In this document: positions 37,858 to 48,201 of the stretch, in pieces
Numbering within the stretch: position 1 is the stretch's first letter
Layout: each line of letters begins with the position of its first letter
Origin: Chitinophagaceae bacterium
GTDB taxonomy: Bacteria; Bacteroidota; Bacteroidia; Chitinophagales; Chitinophagaceae
Assembly (NCBI GenBank): GCA_025449935.1
Contig: JANWIJ010000029.1
Span: 1-64,000, forward strand
Reading direction: 5' to 3'
Length of the DNA stretch: 64,000 nucleotides
Program-made: the position numbers and the translations under genes
The notes under the pieces: generated by a model
Told to the model about the DNA's origin: nothing
Seen by the model: the letters and a program-made list of their open reading frames with translations, nothing else
Database searches by the model: none

Positions 37858-39576
37858 ATGGACGCTGCAATACAACTGAAAATTGATACATGGCTCAGGG
37901 GGAATTTTGACCAGGCGACTAAAGATGAAATTCTGCTGTTACAAAAAGAAAACCCCTGTGAACTGGCAGATGCCTTTTACAGGAACCTTGAATTCGGTAC
38001 GGGGGGATTGAGAGGAATTATGGGTGTAGGCACGAACCGGATGAACAAATATACCGTAGGGATGGCCACCCAGGGATATGCGAATTATCTTAAACAGTGT
38101 TTTCCGGGTGAAGTGAAAGTGGCGATTGCACATGATAGCCGTAATAACAGCCGCTTTTTCGCAGAAACAACGGCGAATGTGTTTGCGGCGAATGGTATTA
38201 AAGTGTATTTGTTTGAAGATTTGCGCCCGACACCTGAGTTGTCTTTTGCTATCCGCACATTAAAATGCCAGGGTGGGGTAGTTTGCACGGCTTCCCATAA
38301 CCCAAAAGAGTATAACGGGTATAAAGCTTACTGGGATGATGGCTCGCAACTGGTTCCCCCGCATGATAAAAACGTGATCAGGGAAGTAGATAAGATCGCT
38401 TCGGTGGATGATGTGAAATGGAACGGTGGTGAAGCTATTACACTGATCGGAAAGGACCTGGATGAAAAATACATGGACATGGTGAAAGGGTTAAGTGTAT
38501 ACCCGGAGATAATCCAGAAGCACAAGGATTTAAAGATCGTGTATACATCCATTCACGGTACGGGTATAACGATGGTCCCGCCCGTGCTGGAGAAATTTGG
38601 TTTCAGGAATGTTCATATTGTGAAAGAACAAAGTATACCGGATGGTAATTTCCCGACAGTAGCCTATCCTAACCCGGAAGAAAGCGAAGCCATGAGCCTG
38701 GGGTTACAACTGGCGGAGAAATTGGATGCCGATATCCTGGCCGGTACTGACCCGGATGCTGACCGTATCGCGATAGGCGTGAAGGATTCCGGCGGCAACT
38801 GGATGCTCATGAATGGCAATCAAACTGCCGTGCTTGCTTTTAATTACCTGATAGAAGCACGAAAGGCAAAAGGGATTGCCAAACCGAATGACATGGTGAT
38901 CACAACTATTGTCACTACGCCAATGATCGATGGAATTGCGGCAAAATACGCTGTGGCTTGTTACCGCGTACTTACCGGTTTCAAATGGATCGCTGAAATG
39001 ATCCGCCAGAAGGAAGGCAAGGAAAATTACATCATAGGCGGAGAAGAAAGCTTCGGACTAATGATCGGTGATAAGATCAGGGATAAAGACGGCATCAGTG
39101 CTGTGGCCCTGCTTTGCGAAATGGCTGCTTACGAAAAGGAAAAAGGGCGGAGCCTGTATGAGAAAATGATTGACCTGTATGTTGAGTATGGTTTTTACAA
39201 AGAACACCTGATCTCCATTACAAAAAAAGGAATGGATGGACAGCAGCAGATAGCCGCGATGATGGAAAGTTACCGCAACCATCCCCCGGAATCTATCAAT
39301 GGTTCAGCCGTTGAGCAACTGCTGGACTACGAATTGCAAAAAGGGATCAACTTGCAAACCGGGGAGAAATGGAAAATAGAGATGCCTAAATCCAATGTAT
39401 TACAGTTCATCCTGGCGGACGGCAGCAGCATATCAGCAAGACCAAGCGGAACCGAGCCCAAGATCAAATTTTATTTTAGTGTGAACACAGAGTTAAACAG
39501 CGCAACCGAGTATGAGGCGGTGAATAAAGAGCTGGATAATAAGATCAAAGCCATCATTGCGGACATGAAACTTTAA
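37858..39576 (+). CDS. Phospho-sugar mutase (phosphoglucomutase/phosphomannomutase)
   Basis: GTGGLRGIMGVGTNRMN, VVCTASHNPKEYNGYK, GTDPDADRIAIGV, GGEESFG, RPSGTEPKIKFY. Confidence 0.95.
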   Translation: MDAAIQLKIDTWLRGNFDQATKDEILLLQKENPCELADAFYRNLEFGTGGLRGIMGVGTNRMNKYTVGMATQGYANYLKQCFPGEVKVAIAHDSRNNSRFFAETTANVFAANGIKVYLFEDLRPTPELSFAIRTLKCQGGVVCTASHNPKEYNGYKAYWDDGSQLVPPHDKNVIREVDKIASVDDVKWNGGEAITLIGKDLDEKYMDMVKGLSVYPEIIQKHKDLKIVYTSIHGTGITMVPPVLEKFGFRNVHIVKEQSIPDGNFPTVAYPNPEESEAMSLGLQLAEKLDADILAGTDPDADRIAIGVKDSGGNWMLMNGNQTAVLAFNYLIEARKAKGIAKPNDMVITTIVTTPMIDGIAAKYAVACYRVLTGFKWIAEMIRQKEGKENYIIGGEESFGLMIGDKIRDKDGISAVALLCEMAAYEKEKGRSLYEKMIDLYVEYGFYKEHLISITKKGMDGQQQIAAMMESYRNHPPESINGSAVEQLLDYELQKGINLQTGEKWKIEMPKSNVLQFILADGSSISARPSGTEPKIKFYFSVNTELNSATEYEAVNKELDNKIKAIIADMKL

Positions 39577-39578
39577 AT

Positions 39579-39989
39579 ATGCCGGAAATACTTCAACCTT
39601 CCCTGTCAATTGCTATCCTGCGGATACTGATGGGACTTGTTTTTATGGCACATGCAGTGGCCCGGCTGGTTGATTATTCACTGCCGGGTTTTGGCGATTT
39701 TTTAGACGGTAAAGGGTTCCCTGGCGGATTTTACCTGGCATGGACCATCACGCTCTTTGAACTGGTGGGTGGGTTGCTGATGGTTTTCCGGAAATTTGTA
39801 AAATTGTTCTGCATTGGCGAGATCATCATACTGGCAACCGGCATCATCATTGTTCATGCATCCAGCGGATGGTTTGTGGTTGGAAAAACCCTGGGTGGTA
39901 TGGAGTACAGCGTAGTGCTGATCGTTGTGCTGGCTTCCATTTTTATCGCGGAAAGAAAGGAAGAAAGGAATATCAGGCCGGTACTCTAA
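39579..39989 (+). CDS. DoxX family protein
   Basis: Four-TM, LRILMGLVFMAHAVARL...WTITLFELVGGLLMVF. Confidence 0.85.
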   Translation: MPEILQPSLSIAILRILMGLVFMAHAVARLVDYSLPGFGDFLDGKGFPGGFYLAWTITLFELVGGLLMVFRKFVKLFCIGEIIILATGIIIVHASSGWFVVGKTLGGMEYSVVLIVVLASIFIAERKEERNIRPVL

Positions 39990-40220
39990 CAGCGGATTTA
40001 TAAATCCCGGAGATATTACTTGTAAAGTTTATTAGCCCAAAACTTTTTAAACCCGCACGAAGGTTCCCGTTTTTATCAAAATAGTACACGAGCCTTCCAG
40101 CCTGACCCACTTTACTGTTTGTTTACGGCTACCAGTAACAGGAGTAATATATAACGGTATATTTTTATATGCGATTGCCTCAAATCTGAAAAAACAATTT
40201 AACTATCTTGCACGTTGCTT

Positions 40221-40877
40221 ATGAGACCCGTTGAAGATACTTACCGGCATAAAGGCCTTCGAAAGAAACTGGTACAGGGCATACAGGCAAAGGGCATATC
40301 CGATGAAAGAGTGCTGGATGCTGTGCTGGAAGTTCCCCGCCATTTTTTCCTGGATTCGGCTTTTGATGAAAAAGCGTATGAAGACAAGGCTTTTCCTATC
40401 GGGGAAGGCCAAACCATTTCACAACCTTATACGGTGGCATATCAATCCCAGTTACTGGAAGTAAAACCGTTTTTGAAAGTATTGGAAATCGGAACCGGCA
40501 GTGCCTACCAGGCCGTGGTGCTGGCTGAAATGGGCGCACAGGTTTATACCATCGAACGACAAAAAAAGCTGTTTGAATCCAACAAGTCCTTTGCTTTTCT
40601 TAAAAAATATGGCTCCATCAAATTCTTTTACGGGGATGGATATGAAGGTCTGCCCACTTTTGCGCCTTTTGACCGCGTTATTATTACAGCAGCAGCCCCG
40701 GAAATTCCTCAAAAACTCATTGAACAATTAAGACCCGGCGGCATGATGGTGATTCCCCTGGGTGCGGGTGATGTACAGCGGATGATGCGGATTACTAAAC
40801 TGGAAAATGGTGCGTTAAAGGAAGAAGTGTTTGATCATTTTTCTTTTGTACCCATGATTGAAGGGAGGAAGGGTTAG
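40221..40877 (+). CDS. pcm: Protein-L-isoaspartate O-methyltransferase
   Basis: QTISQPYTVAYQSQLL, VLEIGTGSAYQAVVLAEMG, VIITAAAPEIPQKLIEQLRPGGMMVIPLG. Confidence 0.95.
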   Translation: MRPVEDTYRHKGLRKKLVQGIQAKGISDERVLDAVLEVPRHFFLDSAFDEKAYEDKAFPIGEGQTISQPYTVAYQSQLLEVKPFLKVLEIGTGSAYQAVVLAEMGAQVYTIERQKKLFESNKSFAFLKKYGSIKFFYGDGYEGLPTFAPFDRVIITAAAPEIPQKLIEQLRPGGMMVIPLGAGDVQRMMRITKLENGALKEEVFDHFSFVPMIEGRKG

Positions 40878-40887
40878 GGGTTTTTTA

Positions 40888-41034
40888 AAGTTTAATGTTT
40901 AAGGTTTAAAGTTTAAAATTTAGAGTTTAGAGTTGCCATCAACCTTAGACATTCAACCTTAAACCTTAAACCTGCAACCTTAGACCTTAAACCTGCAACC
41001 TTAGACCTTAAACCTGCAACCTTAGACCTTAAAC
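40888..41034. repeat. Intergenic low-complexity inverted and tandem repeat
   Basis: gtttaatgtttaaggtttaaagtttaaaatttagagtttagag on the left; 21-nt unit ccttaaacctgcaaccttaga repeated about 3.4 times at 40964-41034. Confidence 0.9.
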
Positions 41035-41044
41035 TCCCAACATT

Positions 41045-41980
41045 TCAAACAAACTGTTCCAGCAACTCAATTCTCTTTTCGATTGGTGGATGCGTGGCAA
41101 ACATATTGTCCCAGGAGGCCGATTTATGAACAGATGGTTTGGGGTTGTCAATAAACAATTGGGCCACGTCACGGCTTTCCACCGCTTCTATCAGCGGATC
41201 CCCGGATATTTTTCTTAAAGCATTTGCCAGCGCATAGGGCTTTTTCGTTATTTCCGCACTCCCCGCATCCGCTAAATATTCTCTTTTGCGGCTGATGCCA
41301 AAGCGAAGTAAAATTGAAATCAGGTAAGCTACCGCCGTAACGACAATGGCAATTAATATGATTCCACCCGAACCCTTACTGTCCTTACTTTTCCTGCCTG
41401 AACCGGCAAAGCGAAGACTGCGAAATGCCATTTCGGCGAGGAAAGCAAAAATGCCGACAAAAATGATCGAAACGATCAATAAACGGACGTCCCTGTTCCG
41501 GATATGCGTGAGTTCATGAGCAAGCACTCCCTCAAGTTCATCATCATCAAGTTTCTCAATAATTCCTTTTGATAATGAAATGGAATAGGACCTTTCATTG
41601 ATACCGCTCGCAAACGCATTCAGGGAATCATCGTCAATGATATAAAGCTTTGGCATTTTCATGCCCTGCGAGATGCAAAGATTTTCGAGCAGGTTATAGA
41701 CCCGCTTATTTTCTATCCTTTCCAGCGGCTTGCTGCCGGTTGCCATCCTGATCATCGCGGTATTACCGGCCCAGGCGATCAGGAACCAGGTGCCGACTCC
41801 CGCGAGTACAAAAGGCATGTACTGGAGAAACAGGTTGTTGGGTTCCTGCTGGTGCTCATTTTGTGTAAAGAAAACAAGTGCGTAAAGCATGCCCAGCAAT
41901 AACGCGGGGAATGCGATCAGTAAAAGAAGTGAATTGAAATTATTCTTCCGGATCTGTTTATCAAGTCCAATGTATCGCAT
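41045..41980 (-). CDS. htpX: M48 family metalloprotease, HtpX-like
   Basis: GVLAHELTHIRNRDVRL zinc site; SRKREYLADAGSAEIT. Confidence 0.93.
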   Translation of the reverse strand: MRYIGLDKQIRKNNFNSLLLLIAFPALLLGMLYALVFFTQNEHQQEPNNLFLQYMPFVLAGVGTWFLIAWAGNTAMIRMATGSKPLERIENKRVYNLLENLCISQGMKMPKLYIIDDDSLNAFASGINERSYSISLSKGIIEKLDDDELEGVLAHELTHIRNRDVRLLIVSIIFVGIFAFLAEMAFRSLRFAGSGRKSKDSKGSGGIILIAIVVTAVAYLISILLRFGISRKREYLADAGSAEITKKPYALANALRKISGDPLIEAVESRDVAQLFIDNPKPSVHKSASWDNMFATHPPIEKRIELLEQFV

Positions 41981-42018
41981 GGTGTTTATGCCGGCTAAAC
42001 TTCTGGCTGGAAGTCATT

Positions 42019-42579
42019 CTAAAATTGAATTTTTGGAGGCTCCTCCATTTGTTTACGGCTGTCAGTTCCCAGGTCAAACATGATCTCCCGGCTGAATCCA
42101 AAGTTCCTTGCGATTAAATTACCGGGGAATGATTCCACGGCATTGTTGTACTCGGTGGTAGCTCCGTTGAAGAAACGTCTTGATGCAGCCAGTTTATTTT
42201 CAATATCGCTCAGCTCTTCCTGCAGTTGCAAAAAGTTCTGGTTAGCTTTCAGATCGGGATAAGCCTCCACCTGTACTTTTAATCCCTGCAAGGCAGCAGT
42301 CAGTTGCTGCTCTGCCACGATCTTGCCGTCAATACTGGTAGCAGCCATTGCCGCCGTACGGGCTTCGGTTACTTTCAGTAACAATTCTTTTTCGTGCGAT
42401 GCGTAGCCTTTTACCGTTTCTACCAGTTGGGGAACAAGGTCATGCCGCTGACGTAGTTGCACGTCAATGTCTGCAAAGGCATTTTGTCGCCTGTTTCTTA
42501 ACCGTACCAGGCTATTATATAGACTGACTACCCAAAGAACAAGAATAACCAGAATGCCGACAACAATAAGTACTGCCAT
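42019..42579 (-). CDS. lemA: LemA family protein
   Basis: LYNSLVRLRNRRQNAFADIDVQLRQRHDLVPQLVETVKGYASHEKELL. Confidence 0.94.
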   Translation of the reverse strand: MAVLIVVGILVILVLWVVSLYNSLVRLRNRRQNAFADIDVQLRQRHDLVPQLVETVKGYASHEKELLLKVTEARTAAMAATSIDGKIVAEQQLTAALQGLKVQVEAYPDLKANQNFLQLQEELSDIENKLAASRRFFNGATTEYNNAVESFPGNLIARNFGFSREIMFDLGTDSRKQMEEPPKIQF

Positions 42580-42688
42580 AGTTAGATAGTTTAAGTTCGG
42601 TATGAAATTACTGAAAAACAGGATGCAGCCCGGGTTCATTGTTAATTTCCTCTACTTATTCTTATCTTTCACCATCATTTTACCGCCT

Positions 42689-45127
42689 ATGCGTATTGTA
42701 CCTTTTTTGATTTCAGCAGTCGTTACTGCCGGAGTGGTTTTTGTGCTGGATAAGCAATGGGGGAAAATTCCCCCGATGGGAAAATTCCTGAGCCCCCAGC
42801 ATGGACTCTGGCAAAATGCAGAACCAGCCTCACAACGTTTTGATGCTGACCTGAGTTTCCCCGATCTCCGGGGCAAAGCTGAAGTGTATTTTGATGAACG
42901 CCTGGTACCGCATGTATTCGCTGAGAATGATGAAGATCTTTATTTTATCCAGGGATATTTGCATGCAAAGTTCAGGCTGTTCCAGATGGACCTCCAGACA
43001 AAAGCGGCGGAAGGAAGAGCCAGTGAGATTGCAGGTGCAAAAGCCATAAATTATGACAAGGAACAAAGAAGGTTGGGAATGAAGTTTGCCGCTGAGAATG
43101 CCCTGAAGGAAATTGAAAAGGACCCTGCAGGAAAAATATTGTTTGATGCCTATACTAAAGGTGTCAATGCCTATATCGGGTCGCTAAAAGCATCTGCTCT
43201 CCCCATTGAATACAAGATCCTGAATTTTAAACCCGAGAAATGGACCAACCTCCGGACAGCGCTTTTGCTGAAAATGATGGCGAAGACCTTATCATCAGGT
43301 ACAGAAGCGGACCTCGCCAATACCAATGCCAAATCTGTTTTTTTACCGGAGGAGCTGAAACTACTTTATCCACAGGTTCCCGATTCGCTCGTGCCCATTG
43401 TTCCGAAAGGAACCATGTTTGACCCCCCGGGTATCGTTCCGGTTCAACCGGCCACTGCCGATTCTTTATACTTTGGCAACAAACAAACGGTCACAGCAAA
43501 GGAAATTTCCAAACCGGATATTCATAATGGAAGTAATAACTGGGTAGTTGCCGGCAGCAAAACGCTGAGTGGTTCCCCCATTCTTTGTAATGATCCTCAC
43601 CTGGATTTATCGCTGCCTTCCATCTGGTATGAAATGCAGTTACAAAGTCCGTCGGGCAATGCCTACGGTGTCTCCTTGCCCGGCAGCCCTTTTATTATTA
43701 TCGGCTTCAATGACAGTATTGCGTGGGGCGTGACAAATGCGCAGCGGGATGTGAAAGACTATTTCGAAATAAAATTCAGAGACAATACAAAAAAAGAGTA
43801 CTGGTTTGACGGAAAATGGCAGCCCACCACGCAACGGGTAGAAGAAATAAAAGTGAAAGGCAGTACGACGGTACTTGACACCGTGGCCTATACCATTTTT
43901 GGGCCGGTACTGTTCGATGAAAGTTTTTCAACGGAATTATCAACAAAGCGTAACCTCGCTGTCCGGTGGACAGCGCATGACCCAAGTAATGAAGGGATGA
44001 CTTTCTATAAATTAAACAGGGCGAAGAATTATGCAGAATATGAAGAGGCAATCAAAACATTTGAATGCCCGGGCCAGAATTTTGTATTTGCTTCAAAGGC
44101 AGGTGATATAGCTATCTGGCAGCAGGGAAAATTTCCTGCGAGGTGGATTGACCAGGGATTATATATCATGCCGGGGGAAGACAGCAGTTATATGTGGCAG
44201 GGGTTTATTCCTCAGGCAGAAAACCCGCACAGCAAGAACCCTGAACGGGGATTCCTGGAAAGTGCCAACCAGCGGCCTGTCGATTCCACTTATCCATATT
44301 TTATCCCGGGCAGTTACATTACGCCGAGAGGTGCCACGATTGAAAAATACCTTTCATCGATGAATGGCATTACCCCGGAGGACATGATGAAACTGCAGAA
44401 TAACTATTTCAACCTGCTGGCGGAAGATGCCCGGGGTATACTGCTCCAATTTATCAGGGAAGGCGACCTGAATGCAACTGAAAAGAAATACCTGGACATT
44501 TATAAGAAATGGGACCTGATGGCTTCCCCTGAGTCGAAAGGACAAACCGTATATCAATTGTGGTACGAAAGTGCCGAGCGGGAAATATGGTTAGATGACC
44601 TGCAGCGTGTGAATCCGCAGGCCCCGTGGCCGGGCGGACAAATTTCCATGGAAGTACTGAAAAGGGATACAGCTTTTAAGTTTATTGATAACATCAATAC
44701 ACCGCAGGTAGAAACATTGTATGACGCGGTCACGACCGGGTTAAAAAAAGCATCCGTTGAATTGGCAAAGCTGGAAGCGGAAGGGAAACTGGAATGGACA
44801 AAGTTTAAAGACCCGACTGTTCTTCACCTCCTGGAAGCATTACCGGCATTTGCCCGGAAAGGATTGCATGTAGGCGGCGGCTGGGATATTATTAATGCCA
44901 TGAAGCATACCCATGGTCCCAGTTGGCGGATGGTTGTTCAGCTCAGTACTCCCACCGAGGCCTACGGGGTTTACCCCGGCGGACAAAGTGGTAACCCGGG
45001 CAGTAAATTCTACGATGATTATATTGATACCTGGGCCGAAGGTAAATACAATAAACTCTGGTTTATGCGGGAAGGGGACCGGGCCGACAAAAACATAAAG
45101 TGGACGATGAAATTCAGTAAAGAATAA
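42689..45127 (+). CDS. Penicillin acylase family protein
   Basis: HNGSNNWVVAGSKTLSGSPILCNDPHL nucleophile region, RVVVQLS-like and GGQSGNPGS C-terminus. Confidence 0.92.
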   Translation: MRIVPFLISAVVTAGVVFVLDKQWGKIPPMGKFLSPQHGLWQNAEPASQRFDADLSFPDLRGKAEVYFDERLVPHVFAENDEDLYFIQGYLHAKFRLFQMDLQTKAAEGRASEIAGAKAINYDKEQRRLGMKFAAENALKEIEKDPAGKILFDAYTKGVNAYIGSLKASALPIEYKILNFKPEKWTNLRTALLLKMMAKTLSSGTEADLANTNAKSVFLPEELKLLYPQVPDSLVPIVPKGTMFDPPGIVPVQPATADSLYFGNKQTVTAKEISKPDIHNGSNNWVVAGSKTLSGSPILCNDPHLDLSLPSIWYEMQLQSPSGNAYGVSLPGSPFIIIGFNDSIAWGVTNAQRDVKDYFEIKFRDNTKKEYWFDGKWQPTTQRVEEIKVKGSTTVLDTVAYTIFGPVLFDESFSTELSTKRNLAVRWTAHDPSNEGMTFYKLNRAKNYAEYEEAIKTFECPGQNFVFASKAGDIAIWQQGKFPARWIDQGLYIMPGEDSSYMWQGFIPQAENPHSKNPERGFLESANQRPVDSTYPYFIPGSYITPRGATIEKYLSSMNGITPEDMMKLQNNYFNLLAEDARGILLQFIREGDLNATEKKYLDIYKKWDLMASPESKGQTVYQLWYESAEREIWLDDLQRVNPQAPWPGGQISMEVLKRDTAFKFIDNINTPQVETLYDAVTTGLKKASVELAKLEAEGKLEWTKFKDPTVLHLLEALPAFARKGLHVGGGWDIINAMKHTHGPSWRMVVQLSTPTEAYGVYPGGQSGNPGSKFYDDYIDTWAEGKYNKLWFMREGDRADKNIKWTMKFSKE

Positions 45128-45154
45128 AATACTAAAATCATTTAATTCCCGGTT

Positions 45155-45508
45155 ATGAAATTTTTAGTTGCAATAATTTTAACGTCACTGCTGGCTTTTA
45201 TCAGCGGGTTATTTTTGCCCTGGTGGGGAATAGCCATAGCATCCCTGCTTGTAGCAGTCCTGGTTCACCAGAAAGCGGGGAAGGCATTTTTTTCAGGTTT
45301 GCTTGGCGTACTGTTCTTATGGGCAGGACTGGCATGGTGGATCGATATGAAGAATAATGGTGTCCTGTCCAAAAAAATCGCGGCTGTACTTCCGTTGGGA
45401 GGTAACGGGATGTTGCTGGTATTGGTGACAGGTCTTGTCGGCGGTATCGTAGCCGGACTGGCGGCGATGAGCGGAAGCTTCCTGCGGTCTAAGGAGAGCG
45501 TTCGTTAA
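45155..45508 (+). CDS. Hypothetical membrane protein
   Basis: 117 aa, four hydrophobic segments. Confidence 0.7.
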   Translation: MKFLVAIILTSLLAFISGLFLPWWGIAIASLLVAVLVHQKAGKAFFSGLLGVLFLWAGLAWWIDMKNNGVLSKKIAAVLPLGGNGMLLVLVTGLVGGIVAGLAAMSGSFLRSKESVR

Positions 45509-45563
45509 ATCTTTCCCAACAAAACATAAATTAAATAATAAAACCTCGTTTGCTTTTATCTTA

Positions 45564-48059
45564 ATGGACCACACTGTAATGAGGTATTTATTATTATTCG
45601 TTATTGCCGGTTTCCTGGCCTTCCCTTCCATTGCTGGAAGGGTTTCCGGCACCATTACAGATACTGAGGGGAAAATATTACCCTACGCTTCGCTGTTTAT
45701 CAAAGGAACTAATAAAGGCACCAACGCAAACAGCGAAGGGAAGTATGCGTTCCAGTTGGCTCCCGGGGAGTATACCCTGGTGTGCCAGTATGTAGGCTAC
45801 AAGAAGGAAGAAAAGCTTATCACGGTTTCCGAAACGGATATAGTGCTTGATTTCCGGCTTGTATTGCTGGAAATGATGCTGGGAGAAGTGGTGTTGAAGA
45901 ACGGGGAAGATCCCGCCTATGCGATTATCCGGAATGCCATTAAGAAAAGAACCTATCACCAGAAACAATCTGACAGGTTCCAATGCGAAGTATACACAAA
46001 AGGCCAGTTGAGACTCAGGGATTATCCCAAAAAGTTTTTTGGGCAGAAGGTGGATTTTGAGGATGGCGATACCAGTAAGAAGAAAATCATTTACCTCGCA
46101 GAAACGATTTCGAACTATTATGTTGACAAACCCAACAAAGAAAAAGTAGAAGTCATTTCTTCGAAAGTCAGCGGGCAAAGTGATGGGCTGGGTCTTGCCG
46201 TACCACGCATTTTTTCTTTGTATGATAATAACATACAGATCGGCAGTAACCTTAATCCAAGGGGATTTATTTCGCCCATTTCCGATAACGCGTTGAATTA
46301 TTACCGGTATAAACTGGAAGGAACATTTCTGGAGGACGGCAAACAGGTGAGCCGAATTAAGATAATTCCGAAAAGAAAGTATGAGCCCTTATTCAGTGGT
46401 TATATCAATATCGTGGAGGATGACTGGCGTATACACAGTTCCGACCTGCTCCTTACGCGGCAATCACAAATGGAACAACTGGATACCTTGCGTATTGTAC
46501 AAATGTTCCGGCCGTTAAACCAGGATGAATGGTTCATCTTCAGCCAGGTCATTTATCCTGCCATCCGGATGTTTGGCTTTGATGCCTATGGAAGTTTTGT
46601 TAACATCTATTCCAACGTAAATACCGCGCCGGTGTTTGACAAGAAGACTTTTGACCGGACTGTTCTGAAATATACGGACAGCTCCAATAAAAAATCTACA
46701 GCGTATTGGGAAAAGTCGAGACCGGTATCCCTGATGGAGGAAGAAGTGATGGATTATAAACGAAAAGACAGTCTTGAACAGGCGAGAAAGGATCCCCGTT
46801 ACCTCGATTCACTCAGTAAGGCCCGCAATAAAGTCACACTTATGAATGTGATTTTACTGGGCCAGACCTTCCAGTCACAACGCAAAAGAACCACACTGGG
46901 TTTTAATTCTTTGATGGAACAGGTGAATTTCAATCCTGCGGAAGGGCTGGTGCTGAACCCGGTGGTTACCTGGACAAAACGCCTTGACAGCAGCACATTC
47001 AGCCGCAGGAATATTTTTGTTTCCCCCGCAGTGCGATATGGTTTTTCCAATGGACACTTGAACGGACACCTCACGCTGGGTTACACCTATGGAAAGAAAT
47101 ACGTCAGTTCTATCAGCTTGTCAGGGGGAAAAAGGGTTTTCCAGTTCAACAACAACAGTCCTATCAGCGAACGCGGCAATACCATAAGTTGCCTGATCAG
47201 CGAAGAAAACCGGATCAAAAGTTATGAAGCTGTTTATTTCAGGGGAAGTTATCGACAGGGTTTGGGAAGTGGTTTTTCCTGGGTAGCGGCATTTCAATAC
47301 CAGGATCGTATGCCCCTGGAAAATACAACAGATTATACCTGGAGGGATAAAACTGATAAAGCCTATACACCCAATTTTCCCGACGAGATTGTTAGTGAAA
47401 ATATAAAACGTCATCAGGCATTTACGGCACTCGTCGGTATCAGGTGGCAACCGGGGGCCAGGTATATTGAATTGCCAGACAGGAAGATCAGTATCGGTTC
47501 TAAAAACCCTGTGTTTTCATTACAATATATCCAGGGTTTAAAAGGGTTTTGGGGTAGTGATGCGGAGTTTAGCAAATGGAAATTCAATATATCAGGTAAT
47601 GTCAATTTAAAACTGCGCGGGTTGGTCCGGTATCGTATTGGAAGTGGCGGTTTTATTGACAGAAGCAATGTTGAGTTGCCGGATTTTAATCATTTCAATG
47701 GAAATATTTCAACGCTGGCAACCGAGTACCTGAATAGTTTCCAGTTATTACCTATTTACCAGTTCAGCAATACCTCCCGGTTTTACAGCCTTGCACACGT
47801 GGAGTATAACCTGAAAGGTTTCCTGACCAACAAAATCCCCGGGATAAGAAAGCTGAACGTATACCTGGTAACCGGGGCCAATGCTTTTTATATTAAAAAT
47901 GCGACTAACTATTTGGAATACTTTATCGGGGTGGATAATATCTTTAAACGGATCCGTGTTGATTTTGTGCAGTCTTACCTGGATGGGAAGTCCTGGTCGA
48001 ATGGATTCCGGATTGGCCTGACAGGGTTTGGTGGCCGGAGAGAGGATGATTGGCCATAA
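45564..48059 (+). CDS. DUF5686 / carboxypeptidase-like regulatory domain protein
   Basis: GRVSGTITDTEGKILPYASLFIKGTNKGTNANSEGKYAFQL followed by DUF5686-like region and barrel. Confidence 0.87.
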   Translation: MDHTVMRYLLLFVIAGFLAFPSIAGRVSGTITDTEGKILPYASLFIKGTNKGTNANSEGKYAFQLAPGEYTLVCQYVGYKKEEKLITVSETDIVLDFRLVLLEMMLGEVVLKNGEDPAYAIIRNAIKKRTYHQKQSDRFQCEVYTKGQLRLRDYPKKFFGQKVDFEDGDTSKKKIIYLAETISNYYVDKPNKEKVEVISSKVSGQSDGLGLAVPRIFSLYDNNIQIGSNLNPRGFISPISDNALNYYRYKLEGTFLEDGKQVSRIKIIPKRKYEPLFSGYINIVEDDWRIHSSDLLLTRQSQMEQLDTLRIVQMFRPLNQDEWFIFSQVIYPAIRMFGFDAYGSFVNIYSNVNTAPVFDKKTFDRTVLKYTDSSNKKSTAYWEKSRPVSLMEEEVMDYKRKDSLEQARKDPRYLDSLSKARNKVTLMNVILLGQTFQSQRKRTTLGFNSLMEQVNFNPAEGLVLNPVVTWTKRLDSSTFSRRNIFVSPAVRYGFSNGHLNGHLTLGYTYGKKYVSSISLSGGKRVFQFNNNSPISERGNTISCLISEENRIKSYEAVYFRGSYRQGLGSGFSWVAAFQYQDRMPLENTTDYTWRDKTDKAYTPNFPDEIVSENIKRHQAFTALVGIRWQPGARYIELPDRKISIGSKNPVFSLQYIQGLKGFWGSDAEFSKWKFNISGNVNLKLRGLVRYRIGSGGFIDRSNVELPDFNHFNGNISTLATEYLNSFQLLPIYQFSNTSRFYSLAHVEYNLKGFLTNKIPGIRKLNVYLVTGANAFYIKNATNYLEYFIGVDNIFKRIRVDFVQSYLDGKSWSNGFRIGLTGFGGRREDDWP

Positions 48060-48201
48060 TATAAATAAGTAAAGTAAACACCCTGCGATCATCACATCTT
48101 TCCCGCCTTTTCTTTTTCTGCCCGCTGCCGTATCTTTGCCTGCTTTAAGAATTTTGCCCAACCTGCAATTGGGTCCTGTTCAAGGATAAAATTCAACCAA
48201 T

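Noticed and set aside
40964-41034. Regular 21-nt repeats considered as a CRISPR array
   Set aside because: Units are directly contiguous with no spacers, and no cas genes are visible; this is a simple tandem repeat.
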